64,000 bases of DNA from Neelides folsomi (lineage: Eukaryota > Arthropoda > Collembola > Neelipleona > Neelidae): assembly GCA_034687125.1 (NCBI GenBank), contig JAQGBZ010000204.1, positions 49,051 to 113,050 of the forward strand, given 5' to 3'. The position numbers were made by a program, and so were the translations under genes. Below the pieces are notes generated by a model. It saw nothing but the letters and a program-made list of their open reading frames with translations, searched no databases and was not told the origin of the DNA. Below, one piece after another: positions 11,214 to 22,400 of the stretch; within the stretch, counting starts at the first letter, position 1; every line of letters begins with the position of its first letter.

Positions 11214-12555
11214 ATAAATCAAATTTTTCCAATTATGGAGTTTCTCAAGATATCCTATCAATGACAATCCTACTTAACATTTAAACTCGGGCAAATTCCT
11301 ATTTTTATTTGCACTTGCAGTGTTTGGTTAATTTTTATACTTTTAAAATTAGGGTTATAAAGTGTATGTAAATACAAGTAGTGCCGATAGGATTTGTACT
11401 TAATTATTATCTGTAAATACTATTTGTATCATAAATATGATAACCTTTTACATATGTCATATCGAAGTGGGGGACCAATAGCATAAAAATATTAACTCGG
11501 TGTTATCTTATAATTGTTCATTGTTATATTTCATTGTTTGAGAATTTTATTTCATTAGTATTAATAGGAGTAATATTATTTTTTACTATATTTCAATATG
11601 ATTTATATAATTTTTAATTTTCAGTTATAGAACCATTACATTATAAATATTTTCATGATTAAGGAATAAACGTTACTCCTCCCGTGAACTTATTTTTGAG
11701 CAAATGACCAATAATGACCATACACTATATAATAAATATTGTAATTATACATGTGTTTGAAAATTGTAAATATAAATATAGAGTTTATTATAACAATATT
11801 GTAATTATGTAATTATAAATGACTTTGAAAGAGCTTCCAGCCATCCACTAAATGTTAAATGTGAAACTTGTAATTAATTTGAAAGTGGGAATTAATTTAT
11901 TCTTTCCTTTTAAAAATAACTACTTACTATTTTATATAACATGGTAATGTCTTATATAAATTACTTTCAATTACTTCTGTCCAAGTTCAAGAATTTATAA
12001 CTAAAATTTATAAAAAACTTGAGGACCTAACAATTATCGATTGTGGTAGACTTTTATAAATAAATACCTGTATACTATAAATATTATAGCGGGAGATGAC
12101 AAGAATGCAAATGCATTTATACATAAAATACGAACAACATTGGCAATATACATCAATATTAATATACAATATAGTTATATTATATTTTATAATTTAGGTA
12201 CGCAGTGCTAAGGTTCAGAAGACGAATATATTATTTAGTTTGGGAAAAATTATAGTGCCAACATTGGACATTTAGACATACAAATACCAAATGATATCTA
12301 ATTTAGTTAAGTACATTAAGACATTATGAAATAAGTATGGGGTCCAAGACAAACTGTGAGATAATGTTTAGAGTAGTGTTAAGTTGTAATACTGGTCTTA
12401 ATGTAAAAATGTATAATAAAATAAATGTAAATCGGTGTAAAAGCGATTGTACTTGTGGAGTGGCAAGTACCCAGAGCGAAATGTGCGAATTGCTTAACTA
12501 TCCCTCTTGCCTTGTAATCCAAGGCTATTTTTTTCACTTGTAAATAACGCGTTAA
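11214..12555. other. Gene-free AT-rich stretch after the START gene
   Basis: Contains the START gene's 3' UTR and nothing else I can support. The 68-codon frame at 12337-12543 is Cys-containing but lacks a signal peptide or splice context and is probably chance. Confidence 0.45.
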
Positions 12556-12556
12556 A

Positions 12557-12638
12557 ATATACTACACAAAATCAATAGGGTTGACGCTTGCTTTCAAACC
12601 AAAGAGCGCGCCAACCCTATTGAATTTGTGTAGCATAT
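12557..12638. ncRNA. 82-nt hairpin, pre-miRNA-like or miniature inverted repeat
   Basis: The left arm 12557-12583 and the right arm 12612-12638 are reverse complements at 25 of 27 positions, with a 28-nt loop. The core TCAATAGGGTTG / CAACCCTATTGA pairs perfectly. Size and imperfect pairing fit a microRNA precursor. A tiny fold-back transposon remnant would look the same. No copy of the arms was noticed elsewhere in the window. Confidence 0.4.
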
Positions 12639-13132
12639 TGTATATATTATATTATATTCCTGTACATACTCTACCTACTTATAAGTTGGTAATTAAGTTA
12701 AGCATAGATTAGACGATTATTTTAAATTTTACCTTTTATTATTCTTGTTTGTACATTTAATTGTTTTTAATTGTACTGAAGTGTATTTATATATTAATAC
12801 ATACGCTCGGCTCAAATACTGATTATATTATATTACTGGTTATATTATTTATACATTAAACAATCAACTAAAAATATTAAAACAAAGTGATTTATCAATT
12901 ATTTAACATATGATACACATAATACTATTTAAAGACAATTTGGTATGTTTATTAATCCATTAATTTATTTATTTTGACGTTACCCATTATATCTTAAATT
13001 ATTTCATTGGGTATTTTAACAACTGACGTTTGAATTAATGTAAACAACTATGGATTCGTTGTTAATTTTATAACAAAATAAATTATACATAGCCCAAAGA
13101 AAGCTCAAAAAAGTTTTACAACAAATATTGCA
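12639..13132. other. Gene-free AT-rich stretch
   Basis: Nothing supported beyond simple AT-rich sequence with many TATATTA-like words. Confidence 0.5.
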
Positions 13133-13537
13133 ATGGGTTTAATAAACTTGAAAGAAAAGTTTGTTGTAGCTGAAGAGAAGGAAGCTTAATTGAGGAGGAA
13201 TCTGAAGGAAGCAAAAGCTACCAAAAAGGCTCTAAGATTGAAATTCGCCGCGGTTCTTGATGAACAAAGGATGCGTGGTAAATTATAATTTATTAAATAA
13301 CTATAATTTAATTCATTGAAAACTTTAAATTGTATTAGTATTTATTTAAAGAAAATTAAGCAAAGCATCATAAATTTTATGTAGCTTATAAGATAAATGA
13401 GTTTTGGTAATTATTTAACAGGGCAATTTCATCGGCGAAATATGACAGATGGGTTTGGAGATCATAATCATGAACGCATTGCTCTCCCACCACCTATGGA
13501 AAATCCTTCATGTTGCCACCAAGACGGCCAAGAGTGA
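13133..13537 (+). pseudogene. Two spliced coding-like exons interrupted by an in-frame TAA
   Basis: A first exon (13133-13277) starts with ATG and reads Lys/Glu-rich, coiled-coil-like protein. It meets TAA at 13187-13189 after 18 codons, then continues in the same frame with 29 more charged codons (LRRNLKEAKATKKALRLKF and on) to a good donor (G|GTAAAT). An acceptor (AACAG) at 13421 opens a second exon (13422-13537) in the matching phase, ending in PPPMENPSCCHQDGQE and TGA. Matching heptad-like charge on both sides of the stop and correct splice phase argue for a once-coding pair. The stop suggests a decayed gene, a polymorphic stop or a sequence error. The family is not recognised. Confidence 0.4.
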
Positions 13538-14948
13538 ATCTTTTATGGTGCACAAGTGAAGACAAAGATATCATTAATTATGAAATTATGATACAAGAAA
13601 TAATAAAATGTAGGAATTCTTAAAAACATAAGGGTATATAAAATACTTAAAATCCAACAATATTGTACATGCATTTTTCATACTATAATATTAAACAATT
13701 ATAAAGTGCGATTAAATTAAAGTGAGTATAAAAAATTGCCTAATTATACTTTTATTTTTGCATAATTATCCTAAAAAACTGAATGATTTACAATTGTTAA
13801 TCATTCAGTTTCTTAATCCATGTCTTATTGTTAATACATTCCTACTCTAATAAATGTGCATCATAATCATAAATCATAGAAGTCTTCATTTTACAATGGT
13901 CGGATACTCATTTTTTATATATTCAAATGAGTAGTATACTAGGTTGATAAAAAACAAAATGTTATTTAAATTTCCATCTTGTCGTAAACCCACAATAAAT
14001 TGCAGGGATTCCCTAAAACCACATTTATATATATGAGCGAGTGAAATCATTAAATAAGATCGAGTTTTTGACTTCTTACTTCCTCTTCAGTTCAAGCGAA
14101 CGTTGGAATTTTTTTTCCTGTAATGCAAAATACAGGAATTTAATTATTTCTGACTACTCTTTGAGATTGTTTAACCGACGATTGAGTTTATTGCTAATAA
14201 ATATTTAGAATACAATAAGGATTGTTAAGTTGAATTATACCCATACTGACCTGATAGAGTACCTAAATATAAGATTTATTAAAGTAAAATAAAACACATT
14301 GTGTTTGTGTAATACTTATCGTTGGTATACTATTTAAGCAAGAAATGTTATAGGAAGAAAGGTATCATTGAGGTCTAATTTTAATTTTCATTGAAAGTTC
14401 CGATTTTATACCTATAGGTAATTATAATTATAGTAATATGTTTACAAAAGCATTATACCATACTCTGAAAGAGTTCTGATCAAATGAAAAATGAATAAAT
14501 AAATCAAATGTCAATAAAATCAATGAATGTTTAATTTCTGTATATTTATCCTAACCCATTTCATATTTAAATTGGAATCTCTTTTATACAAACTTTCCAG
14601 TGTTATTCAGTTATTCATTCCAAAAATTAATTAAAAAATCTTTTATCTCCCAAAATTTTAATTTCAACTACCTATTAATATTTTTAATCTTGAACCTAAT
14701 TGAATAAAAAAGTAGAGTAGGCATGCAATACATGTAAATGTTTGCTGTGTACATAAAAGGTCAAGTAAGAAGGATAATCAACCAAAGTTGAAACTTACCA
14801 AATGAATTTAAAATACCAGTAGAAATAATTTCATTGTCTACCACAAAACTAAATACGAATTGTATTTAGAATAAAAATATTTTTTCGAATAAATATTCAA
14901 ATGTGGAATTTCTTATGGAAGTTTTTTTGATTTTTAAATAGAATTAAA
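13538..14948. other. Gene-free stretch upstream of the chemoreceptor
   Basis: AT-rich. It holds a perfect 13-bp inverted repeat at 13776-13788 / 13799-13811 (loop 10 nt, listed separately) and a smaller TTCCTGTA/TACAGGAA inverted pair near 14114-14140. No gene seen. Confidence 0.5.
13776..13811. repeat. Perfect inverted repeat, 13-bp arms, 10-nt loop
   Basis: Arms AAACTGAATGATT and AATCATTCAGTTT are perfect complements. It may be a transcript hairpin near the 3' end of the broken gene at 13.1-13.5 kb or a small fold-back remnant. No function is claimed. Confidence 0.6.
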
Positions 14949-16308
14949 ATGTTTTCAAAGTTAACTTTTTCCTATATGAGTGAAATATTTTCAATGGCAG
15001 GAAAATTTCGAACTCTCCCTTTTGATTGGGACGAAAAGAATTTTAGATTTGTTAAATACAAAAATAAATATGATTCGGTCATTCATTATTCTTTTGTTCT
15101 TTCAATTATTATTTATTTATTTTTTCTCCTTATTAATATTATACGATTTCATGAAAAATTTCCACTTGTACTATTTTGCTATTTTATATTTTTCATTGGT
15201 TTGTCCACTCTTTCGATCATTGTTCATTTTGTCTATATTTACTACATGGATGATATAATTTCTATGAATAACAAAGCTTTTGAACTTGAATTAAGATACA
15301 ATCGTGAGTTTCAAAATACAATAAATATAATTATATCTTAATTAAAATTATTAATAAATTTGTTAACCAAAAAATTAATTATTGAATGAATAATTGTATA
15401 ATTTATATAATAATTTTTAGGCCTCTATATAAAACAAGAAATTCATATGCCAGTGATTGATCAATTATTTTGGAGTTTAAAGAACAGAACGATGTTGTAT
15501 GTCTTTTTTGTAGGATTTTCACTTATTCTCTATATTGAACCAACGGTTCCGTTTTTATATAACAGTTTAATACATACGCCTCAAAATCATTGGAGTATTC
15601 GAATCATAACATTTATTCCCACATTTATTGACATTATTACTTGTTTTTATTTAATTACTTCAACTATTTGTCATTCCGTTTTCTTCATGTTGTCCCAAAA
15701 TTTTTGGCTTTCAAAAATCAAGTAAAAATAATTATTAATTTTAATAATATTATTTAAATTAAGTTTTAAATGATATTGTTAAATGTTTAATAATTTAATG
15801 ATTATAATAATAAAATATTCCTTTCAGTTGTAATTTAAAATCTGACAATATGACAATCGATGACATTCGTACGTTTCCTCTGTCAATCAAAATTTATCGA
15901 GAGCTTTACATTTTAAACAATCTATGGAATTCTATCAATAAAACAGTGATCAACCCAGTGGTGACTTTAAATACAATTGTTGTGACCATCACAGGAAATT
16001 TTGTCCTTTTTCGTCTCTTCCAGGAAATTCATTGGGCTTTGTGGACTGCCAATGCCATTTACTGCATTTTCTGCAATTTAAACACCCTTGTTTTATTCCC
16101 TTTGGCTGCCATCATGCACTCGAGGTCGCTTTCTTTCATTAACAACTGGAGCCTTCAGGTTGGGAAATCCAAAAGAGAATTCAGAGCATTGGCTCCTTGT
16201 AAAATACTCACTGGGAATTTTTATGCCGTGAGGAAGTCCACCGCAGTTAGGATTTTTAATGGGATTTTATTTTGGACCATGCGACTCTTAGTTTTGTTTC
16301 AAAAATGA
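14949..16308 (+). CDS. Seven-transmembrane chemoreceptor (gustatory-receptor-like)
   Basis: Three exons with agreeing phases: 14949-15303, 15421-15721, 15828-16308; 378 residues, a normal length for arthropod GR/OR proteins. A short intracellular N-terminus with LPFDWDEKNF precedes about seven hydrophobic segments: around residues 45-65, 70-98, 165-180, 205-230, 275-295, 310-335 and near the C-terminus. The end has no extracellular C-terminal domain, and the segment with FRALAPCKI and VRKSTAVRIFNGILFW precedes or forms the last helix, as I recall for expanded springtail receptor families. These receptors are ligand-gated cation channels of sensory neurons with an inverted topology. The ligand is unknown. 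Intron gaps are short (117 and 106 bp). The whole is AT-rich like its flanks. Confidence 0.78.
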
Positions 16309-16780
16309 TTTTTAATGCATAAATACTTATAGAAGTATGTATTACATTTTAATGAATGAATAGGAAATAAAAAATGAATATTATGAAAAAGTTATATTGA
16401 ATTATATAAATTCAATTTTTCAATAAATAGAATCCAGATCCTCAATAAGGGTATTGAAGATGTTCATAAATATGACACTAACCTACCATGCAATTAAAAG
16501 TCAATTAAAAAGAAACAAGATATTTCTAACCTGATTAGTAGTATAATTATTGTCATTGAGTTTCAATTAACATATTACTATTGCATATAATGACAACTAC
16601 AGTACTTGCGTGTAATGTGTACGTGAATAAGTGCAACTTATTTTCATTAAGAAAAGAAGATTAGACAACTGTTTGATAATTGTCTTAATTACTGTAACAT
16701 ATTCGAAATTAAAGTTAACTGACTTGGATAATTAACCTTGCTTAATTAAAATTCAATAGATTATACGATATTAAAAGTTT
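16309..16780. other. Spacer between chemoreceptor and peptide gene
   Basis: AT-rich. It carries the chemoreceptor's 3' flank (AATAAA near 16364) and upstream DNA of the peptide gene. No ORF of note. Confidence 0.5.
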
Positions 16781-16790
16781 ATATATAAAG
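16781..16790 (+). promoter_or_regulatory. TATA box of the small secreted peptide gene
   Basis: ATATATAAAG lies 56 bp before the start codon at 16846. A TATA box acts about 30 bp upstream of the transcription start, which would give a 5' leader of only about 30 nt. Strong TATA promoters with short leaders are common for highly expressed secreted peptide genes. Confidence 0.55.
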
Positions 16791-16845
16791 ACAGGAGAGT
16801 GAACCAAAAAACCAATAGTTAAAAATTGTCCATTTACAACTAATC

Positions 16846-17196
16846 ATGAAGTTCGTCATTTCGTTTATTTTATTTGTATTTATCGCCTTTGGATCTTCGG
16901 GTAAGTCAATCAAACTTTATACAAACTACTTGTACTCTAGTCAATCAATATTTAATATTTAAACTAAAATTTGTAAAATGGCAGTTCCATTGAAAAAACG
17001 TGATACTGTTCAACAAACGGGAAACAAAGGAACTGCTGGAGACAATTCAATCGCTGCTGGAGCTATAACAAACAGCAATGTGAGCAACACCAACGTCAAT
17101 CTTCCAGCAGTTCCCAAAACGAGCGACATCATTCCAATTGGAGAAGTTTCTGGTGCTATTGGAGGTTTAACCAAAGGAATCTTCGGTGGGAAATAA
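16846..17196 (+). CDS. Small secreted peptide precursor with a basic processing site
   Basis: Two exons with matching phase: 16846-16900 and 16985-17196; 88 residues. Residues 1-18 are a clear signal peptide (MKFVISFILFVFIAFGSS). The mature part begins VPLKKRDTVQ; KKR is a candidate proprotein-convertase site. The rest is rich in Asn, Thr, Ser, Gly and Ala, ending in a Gly-rich amphipathic-looking tail (GGLTKGIFGGK). There are no cysteines. The signal-peptide/mature split by one short intron, the TATA box and the nearby AATAAA (17215) fit a compact effector, antimicrobial-like or neuropeptide-like gene. I do not recognise the family, and activity is not shown by the sequence. Confidence 0.72.
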
Positions 17197-17583
17197 AATA
17201 AATCATTTTAAGGAAATAAACAATAAAGTCACTGCAACATATTTGCAATACTAAAATACTGTAATGGATTCACTTTAAAATTCTCTTACTATTATAATTT
17301 CAACATTTTCCTTTATTTCTCAAATATTGACACAACTTAAATGGTTAATGTTCATTGTCTCTTATAATCTCACATTTACTATAATGATATTGCAGTAAAG
17401 ACTGTAAAGATAACAAAATTTCAAGATCAAAACTAAAATTTAAATCCCAACATATCCCAATAAACATTATACACTTTCTCAAACAGTGTTGGATTTAATT
17501 AATGCTTCATTCACTTATATCAAAGTAGTTTATTTTCATTTTTGATTGATCACAAAAAATGTTCAATGACGTAATTAATAAGA
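17197..17583. other. Convergent 3' flanks
   Basis: Lies between the end of the peptide gene (plus) and the end of the 262-residue gene (minus). AATAAA at 17215-17220 suits the plus-strand gene. Nothing else seen. Confidence 0.5.
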
Positions 17584-18372
17584 TTAATAACATAAAATGA
17601 ATGAATTTTGAATATTTGAATTTTCTCCATTTTCTTCATCACTCGAATCCTTAACGCAGTCCGTTCGTTCTTCTTCAGAAGTAAAGTCATAAATGCCATT
17701 TGCTACTTCATTGAAGTAAATCATTCTCCTCACGAGCACTTTTTTCTTCGCAATTCGCTCTTTTTTACATTTCTCTTCCATTAATTCAATGTTGAGGAAA
17801 ACCCCCTGATCGGGGAAATGATGATCTTCATTAATTGATTGAAAACCATTCAAAATGGACCGAACCTCATGAATCACAATACGGCGAATTCTGTAGAGAT
17901 AATTCGCCTTGTTCTCCTTTTCCAAGTAAAGGTCAATCCGGGAAAAGAGGTTCGAAGGGAAGAAATAAAAATAAGGAACTTTTAATGTTTGGCTCGATAC
18001 TTTATAAAAAACTCGAGTGAAATGTTCAGACGAGTTTGATTGAGCTGATGAGTTTTTTAAATCAATAATTTCTTGGCAATCCAAGGCATTCAATTCCTGA
18101 TATAAATAATTCCTCAGTTTGGTCCTGGCCCTTTTTGAAAGGTAAATAAGCTTGAATCGGATTTTGTAAATTTTAATTGTTTTCATTGGCGGGTAATCGA
18201 AATCTTCTTCATCATTTTCAATTTCAGTTTCAGTTTCAAGATTTTGATCCCCAAAGTATTCAATTGAAGGTTGATTCTTTGTAAAGTAAAACTCTGCATT
18301 GACGATTATTTTGATGTAATATACAGCTCGAAGCAAAGTGAAGAAAGAAATGATTTGTTCAGCAAATGGCAT
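17584..18372 (-). CDS. Unrecognised intracellular protein, 262 residues, single exon
   Basis: One uninterrupted frame from ATG (18372) to TAA (17584), the longest single open frame in this AT-rich part and therefore unlikely to be chance. It has no signal peptide. The N-terminal third is hydrophobic/aromatic (FFTLLRAVYYIKIIVNAEFYF), then there is an acidic Glu/Asp run at about 46-58 and a central Lys/Arg/Tyr-rich domain. A second acidic, Ser/Asn-rich tail starts with EEERTD and SSDEENGENS. Charge blocks of this kind occur in nuclear or scaffold proteins, but I recognise no domain. It could be lineage-specific. Confidence 0.62.
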   Translation of the reverse strand: MPFAEQIISFFTLLRAVYYIKIIVNAEFYFTKNQPSIEYFGDQNLETETEIENDEEDFDYPPMKTIKIYKIRFKLIYLSKRARTKLRNYLYQELNALDCQEIIDLKNSSAQSNSSEHFTRVFYKVSSQTLKVPYFYFFPSNLFSRIDLYLEKENKANYLYRIRRIVIHEVRSILNGFQSINEDHHFPDQGVFLNIELMEEKCKKERIAKKKVLVRRMIYFNEVANGIYDFTSEEERTDCVKDSSDEENGENSNIQNSFILCY

Positions 18373-19414
18373 TTTGATTAAAAAATTAACAATATAAAAT
18401 AATATTAATTAGATTAATTAGATGAAAATTTTTGATTATAAAATCTTTGAGGATTGAAGTATTTTAGCAATTGTTTGATTGCAACTCTGAGAATTGTCTG
18501 ATTCATTGAACGACTTGAATTTTTGCAATTTTGTAAAAATTTGAGTAAAAATAACTTCACGTCATTTGATTAGATTCAAAGAACGCTAAATATTAGATAT
18601 GTGATAATTACATAAATATAACTTTTATTGAACTTAGCCTTAGGTGATATAATCATTGTATGCATTCAGTTTTATTATTAATCTTTGCTTAAATTGCCGT
18701 CATTCATACATAAGCATGCATTAATTCTATTCGTACTGGTGATGTAAACTATAGTATAAGAGTATTAAACTTTATATATTTTATATTTATATATATTGTT
18801 GTTGAAAATGTAATATACAAAACTTGAAATCTTGTACAAAGAATACTCAAAAGGGAAGCTGATACAGAAATTCACAACATTTGAAAAAAACATTAAAAGT
18901 TACATACATTTAGGAGGCAAAATCGTAAAAGTACTCAATCAAAATGACAAAGTTCTCTAAATAAAATACTAAGAATTTTTCACAATGAAAATTAAATTTT
19001 ATTAAAACGGCAATTGTTAATTAATCATTATTACATATTATTAGTAAATCTTATTTAACAATGATATTGATATACTCACACTAATATAGATTATTCTTAT
19101 CTTGATATATTACATAAAAGCTTTTGAATCCAATATCAAGTTTCAAGTTCAAGTGGAAAAATTTTCCTCCCTTGCAGTTGTTTTTAATTTGCATTTACCT
19201 TTTATATGATAAATACAAAATATGATAAATCAGTAGTATTTTGTATAGTAAATAACATTGCTGTTATAATATGAATTTTTATTATTTATATTACATCTAA
19301 ATATTTATAAAATACAAGGTACTCTTTGGTTTGAATGTTTTTATGTATTTTTATATTATGTATATTATCAAATAAATGGTTTCACATTTAAATTTGAAAT
19401 CCATAATTGTTGAA
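18373..19414. other. Gene-free stretch between the orphan gene and APMAP copy 1
   Basis: AT-rich. It holds the 5' region of the 262-residue gene and the 3' flank of the APMAP-like gene (both on the minus strand). No further gene or repeat supported. Confidence 0.5.
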
Positions 19415-22400
19415 TTATTTTCCTAAATCTGTTAGTTTTATTCTCCACAATTTGGGATTGATGGGAGAATTAATGTAGGCGTATTCTTTCCCAATGGTAA
19501 ATTGACTGATTCCCCACACGTCCCTTGTTGAGTGAAAGCTCCTGAGGATTTCTCCTCTTTCGTCAACTTCAATAACAAGTCCACGTTTTGGAGATTTTTG
19601 CCAATCGAGCAACGGCCCCCAATGTCCGATCTAATTATTTAATCTTTACTTAATTAATGACATTTTTAAATAATTAACGCAAGTAGATTAGATGGTGGTA
19701 GACAAAGAAATTAAAAGTCGAATTTACGTAGTCATAAAGAGACAGAAGAAATTCGTTTTGGGGAAGCGCATAAGTTTCAATTCCTTTAAGGAAAGTTTGA
19801 GAAATCCACATTAATCTTGCTAGCATTTTCCGAATCAAAGGTCGAGTTGGGAAAGTTTGAAATTCAAACTAAAAAAAATTAACTGTTAAATTATAACATA
19901 TTTAATTCCCATAGTGTTAACAATGAGGTCTTTGACCGATCACAAATCAAGTTCGGGCAATGAATCTCAAAATCAAAAAAATGCATATATCTTACATAAT
20001 AAAAATAATAATGTATCAATTTGTATAACACGAAATGGTAAAATAAAATTAAATCCTCACAAGAGTGAGAAAATAAAAGTCATAAATCATAAACTTATAT
20101 AGCATTGCTTTGAATTGAACTTGTGTTATTATGCAAAAATCATGACTAATTTGTTTTTTATACTTCTTTGTTCCTGAGAGCGAATAATGTAATGTAAAAG
20201 TCTCCTTTTTCATTCCTTCTAATGTTGTCAGGATATCCGGGTAATCCATCAAGGAAGATTTCAGTTTTTCCCTTATTAGCACCTTTGAGATGATATCTGA
20301 AATTTTATTTGTTCATTTATTACCTATCAAAACAGTTAACTTAAAAACCTACAATATGATAACTAATTATTAGAAAGTAAATACTCTTATGATTCAAATA
20401 CATAAAGTTTAATAATGTGAATAGTTTAAATTATTTACTTAACAATTCTACAAGTATTAGATTCTGCAATCAAAATGAAATCTTCATTTTTTGATAGAGC
20501 CATTCCATTAGAAAAATGAAGATTATTGAGAAGAACTTCCGTTTTCTTCAATTTTGGATCATATTTTAAAAGCCTTATAATAAAACATTCAAATTAAATA
20601 TAATCAAACCTCGTTTAATATAATTATTTTAAATCATAAATAATAAACTATTAAGGAAACGATAATACGTAGATTCGATTATGAATTGAAGTAGTAATAA
20701 TGTAGACTTGTAAAAACTTAAAAAAATGTATATACATACAGGGATAGCAATAATCAATGAACACATGAAACCAAAAAAATCTCCGAAACTAACATACTTA
20801 GGAAATCCTAGTTAAGTGTATCTTAAAGAGAATCCATCAGAATAATTAAATTAATTTTTTCAAGTAGATCGGTTAAATATTAAGGTTTAATTATTGTCAT
20901 AGCGCGCAAAAATCCAAATGCATAGGAATAGATAGGGATGTTGTTAGGTGGTTTTTCTCAATAAGCCTCTAATTTTGGCTTTCTATGAAAAATAAACATT
21001 TTGGTATTGAAGAAATTAATGATATTAAAGTAACAACTTGACACCACTTGATTTTTTTCTGGGGATACATTAAAAACAGGTTTATGCCAAATCATTATCA
21101 ACAATTCCAGAGTTGAAGCTTTCAAAACGGTCACATTGGAGATGTGCAGGAACGCTTGCTTGAACGTAGAAAGAAGACTTCAGAGGATAATCGAAGTCGA
21201 TGGAGCTCAGATTATTTAAAATATTTATTAACTAACATTTAAATACATTTTATTTTAATTCATTACTTTAATATCATTAATTTCTTCAATACCAAAATGT
21301 TTATTTTTCATAGAAAGCAAAAATTATTAGAGGATAATTGAGAAAAACGACCTAACAACATTTTTATCTATTCCTATGCATTTGGATTTTCGCGCGCTAT
21401 GACAATAATTAATCCTTAATATTTAACCAATCTACTTGAAAAAATTAATTTAATTATTCTGATGGATCCTCTTTAAGATGCACTTAACTGGAATTTCCTA
21501 AGAATGTTAGTTTCGGAGATTTTTTTGGTTTCATGTGTTCATTGTTTATTGCGATCCCTGTATATCTACATATTTATTTTACCGTCCATCACGTTCGGAT
21601 AAAAGCACCTGAGTTAAAACATTGGGAAGTTCTTGTTCGTTCACCGTTCCATCTGTCCAGTAAATTGTTCCATCTTTGGCAATATCCAAATCTTCAGGAA
21701 TGATGGGATATTGGCCTTCGATTAATTCCCACTTTGGAACTAAAATCTCTTGCTTGCCTTAATCAATTTAAGATTATTATTTATATTGTATAATGAATAA
21801 TGTGTTTTAACGGTATTGATTTTTAAGTTCATTAAGAATAATTATCTTACGTTAGTGATAATGACAATATTCATTCATTTTAAATACCCGTTGTAACATC
21901 AAGACGGAGAAGCCCACCGTTATGGTCAGCGTAAACAAGCCTTCCTTCGTTATCAAATTTCATCCCTAATGGGAAACTACATCTTTCTGTGGATGTTGGA
22001 TCTGGTTTAAAATCGAACAAAATATTTGAATTAAATCTATTAATCTTTTATCTTTAATTAATTATAAGTTGTCAAATATGTTGTATGGTAAATATTAATA
22101 TTATATTTAAAAAATTCGTTTTAATAAATAATATTTATATTGATCATATAAATAGTTGTAATTAGTTTCTTACTGCAAGGAAAGTCGTAATGTCCAATAA
22201 GAGATATTTTCCCATTTTTGTCAATTGTGATGATGTCTCCGCCAAACTCTCCAGTGTAAATGTCATCACCTCTGATGGCCAGAGACTCAGGGCGGACCAA
22301 ATCTCGTTCAGCAAAATGCACAGCTTTGTCTAAAATTGAGTTTGCGGCCAATTTCCCTTCAAGCTTCATTGGAGGAGAAATTCTATTGGGAAATTAAATA

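Noticed and set aside
12337..12543. 68-codon frame with six cysteines, toxin-like at first sight
   Set aside because: No signal peptide, irregular cysteine spacing and no splice or promoter signals.
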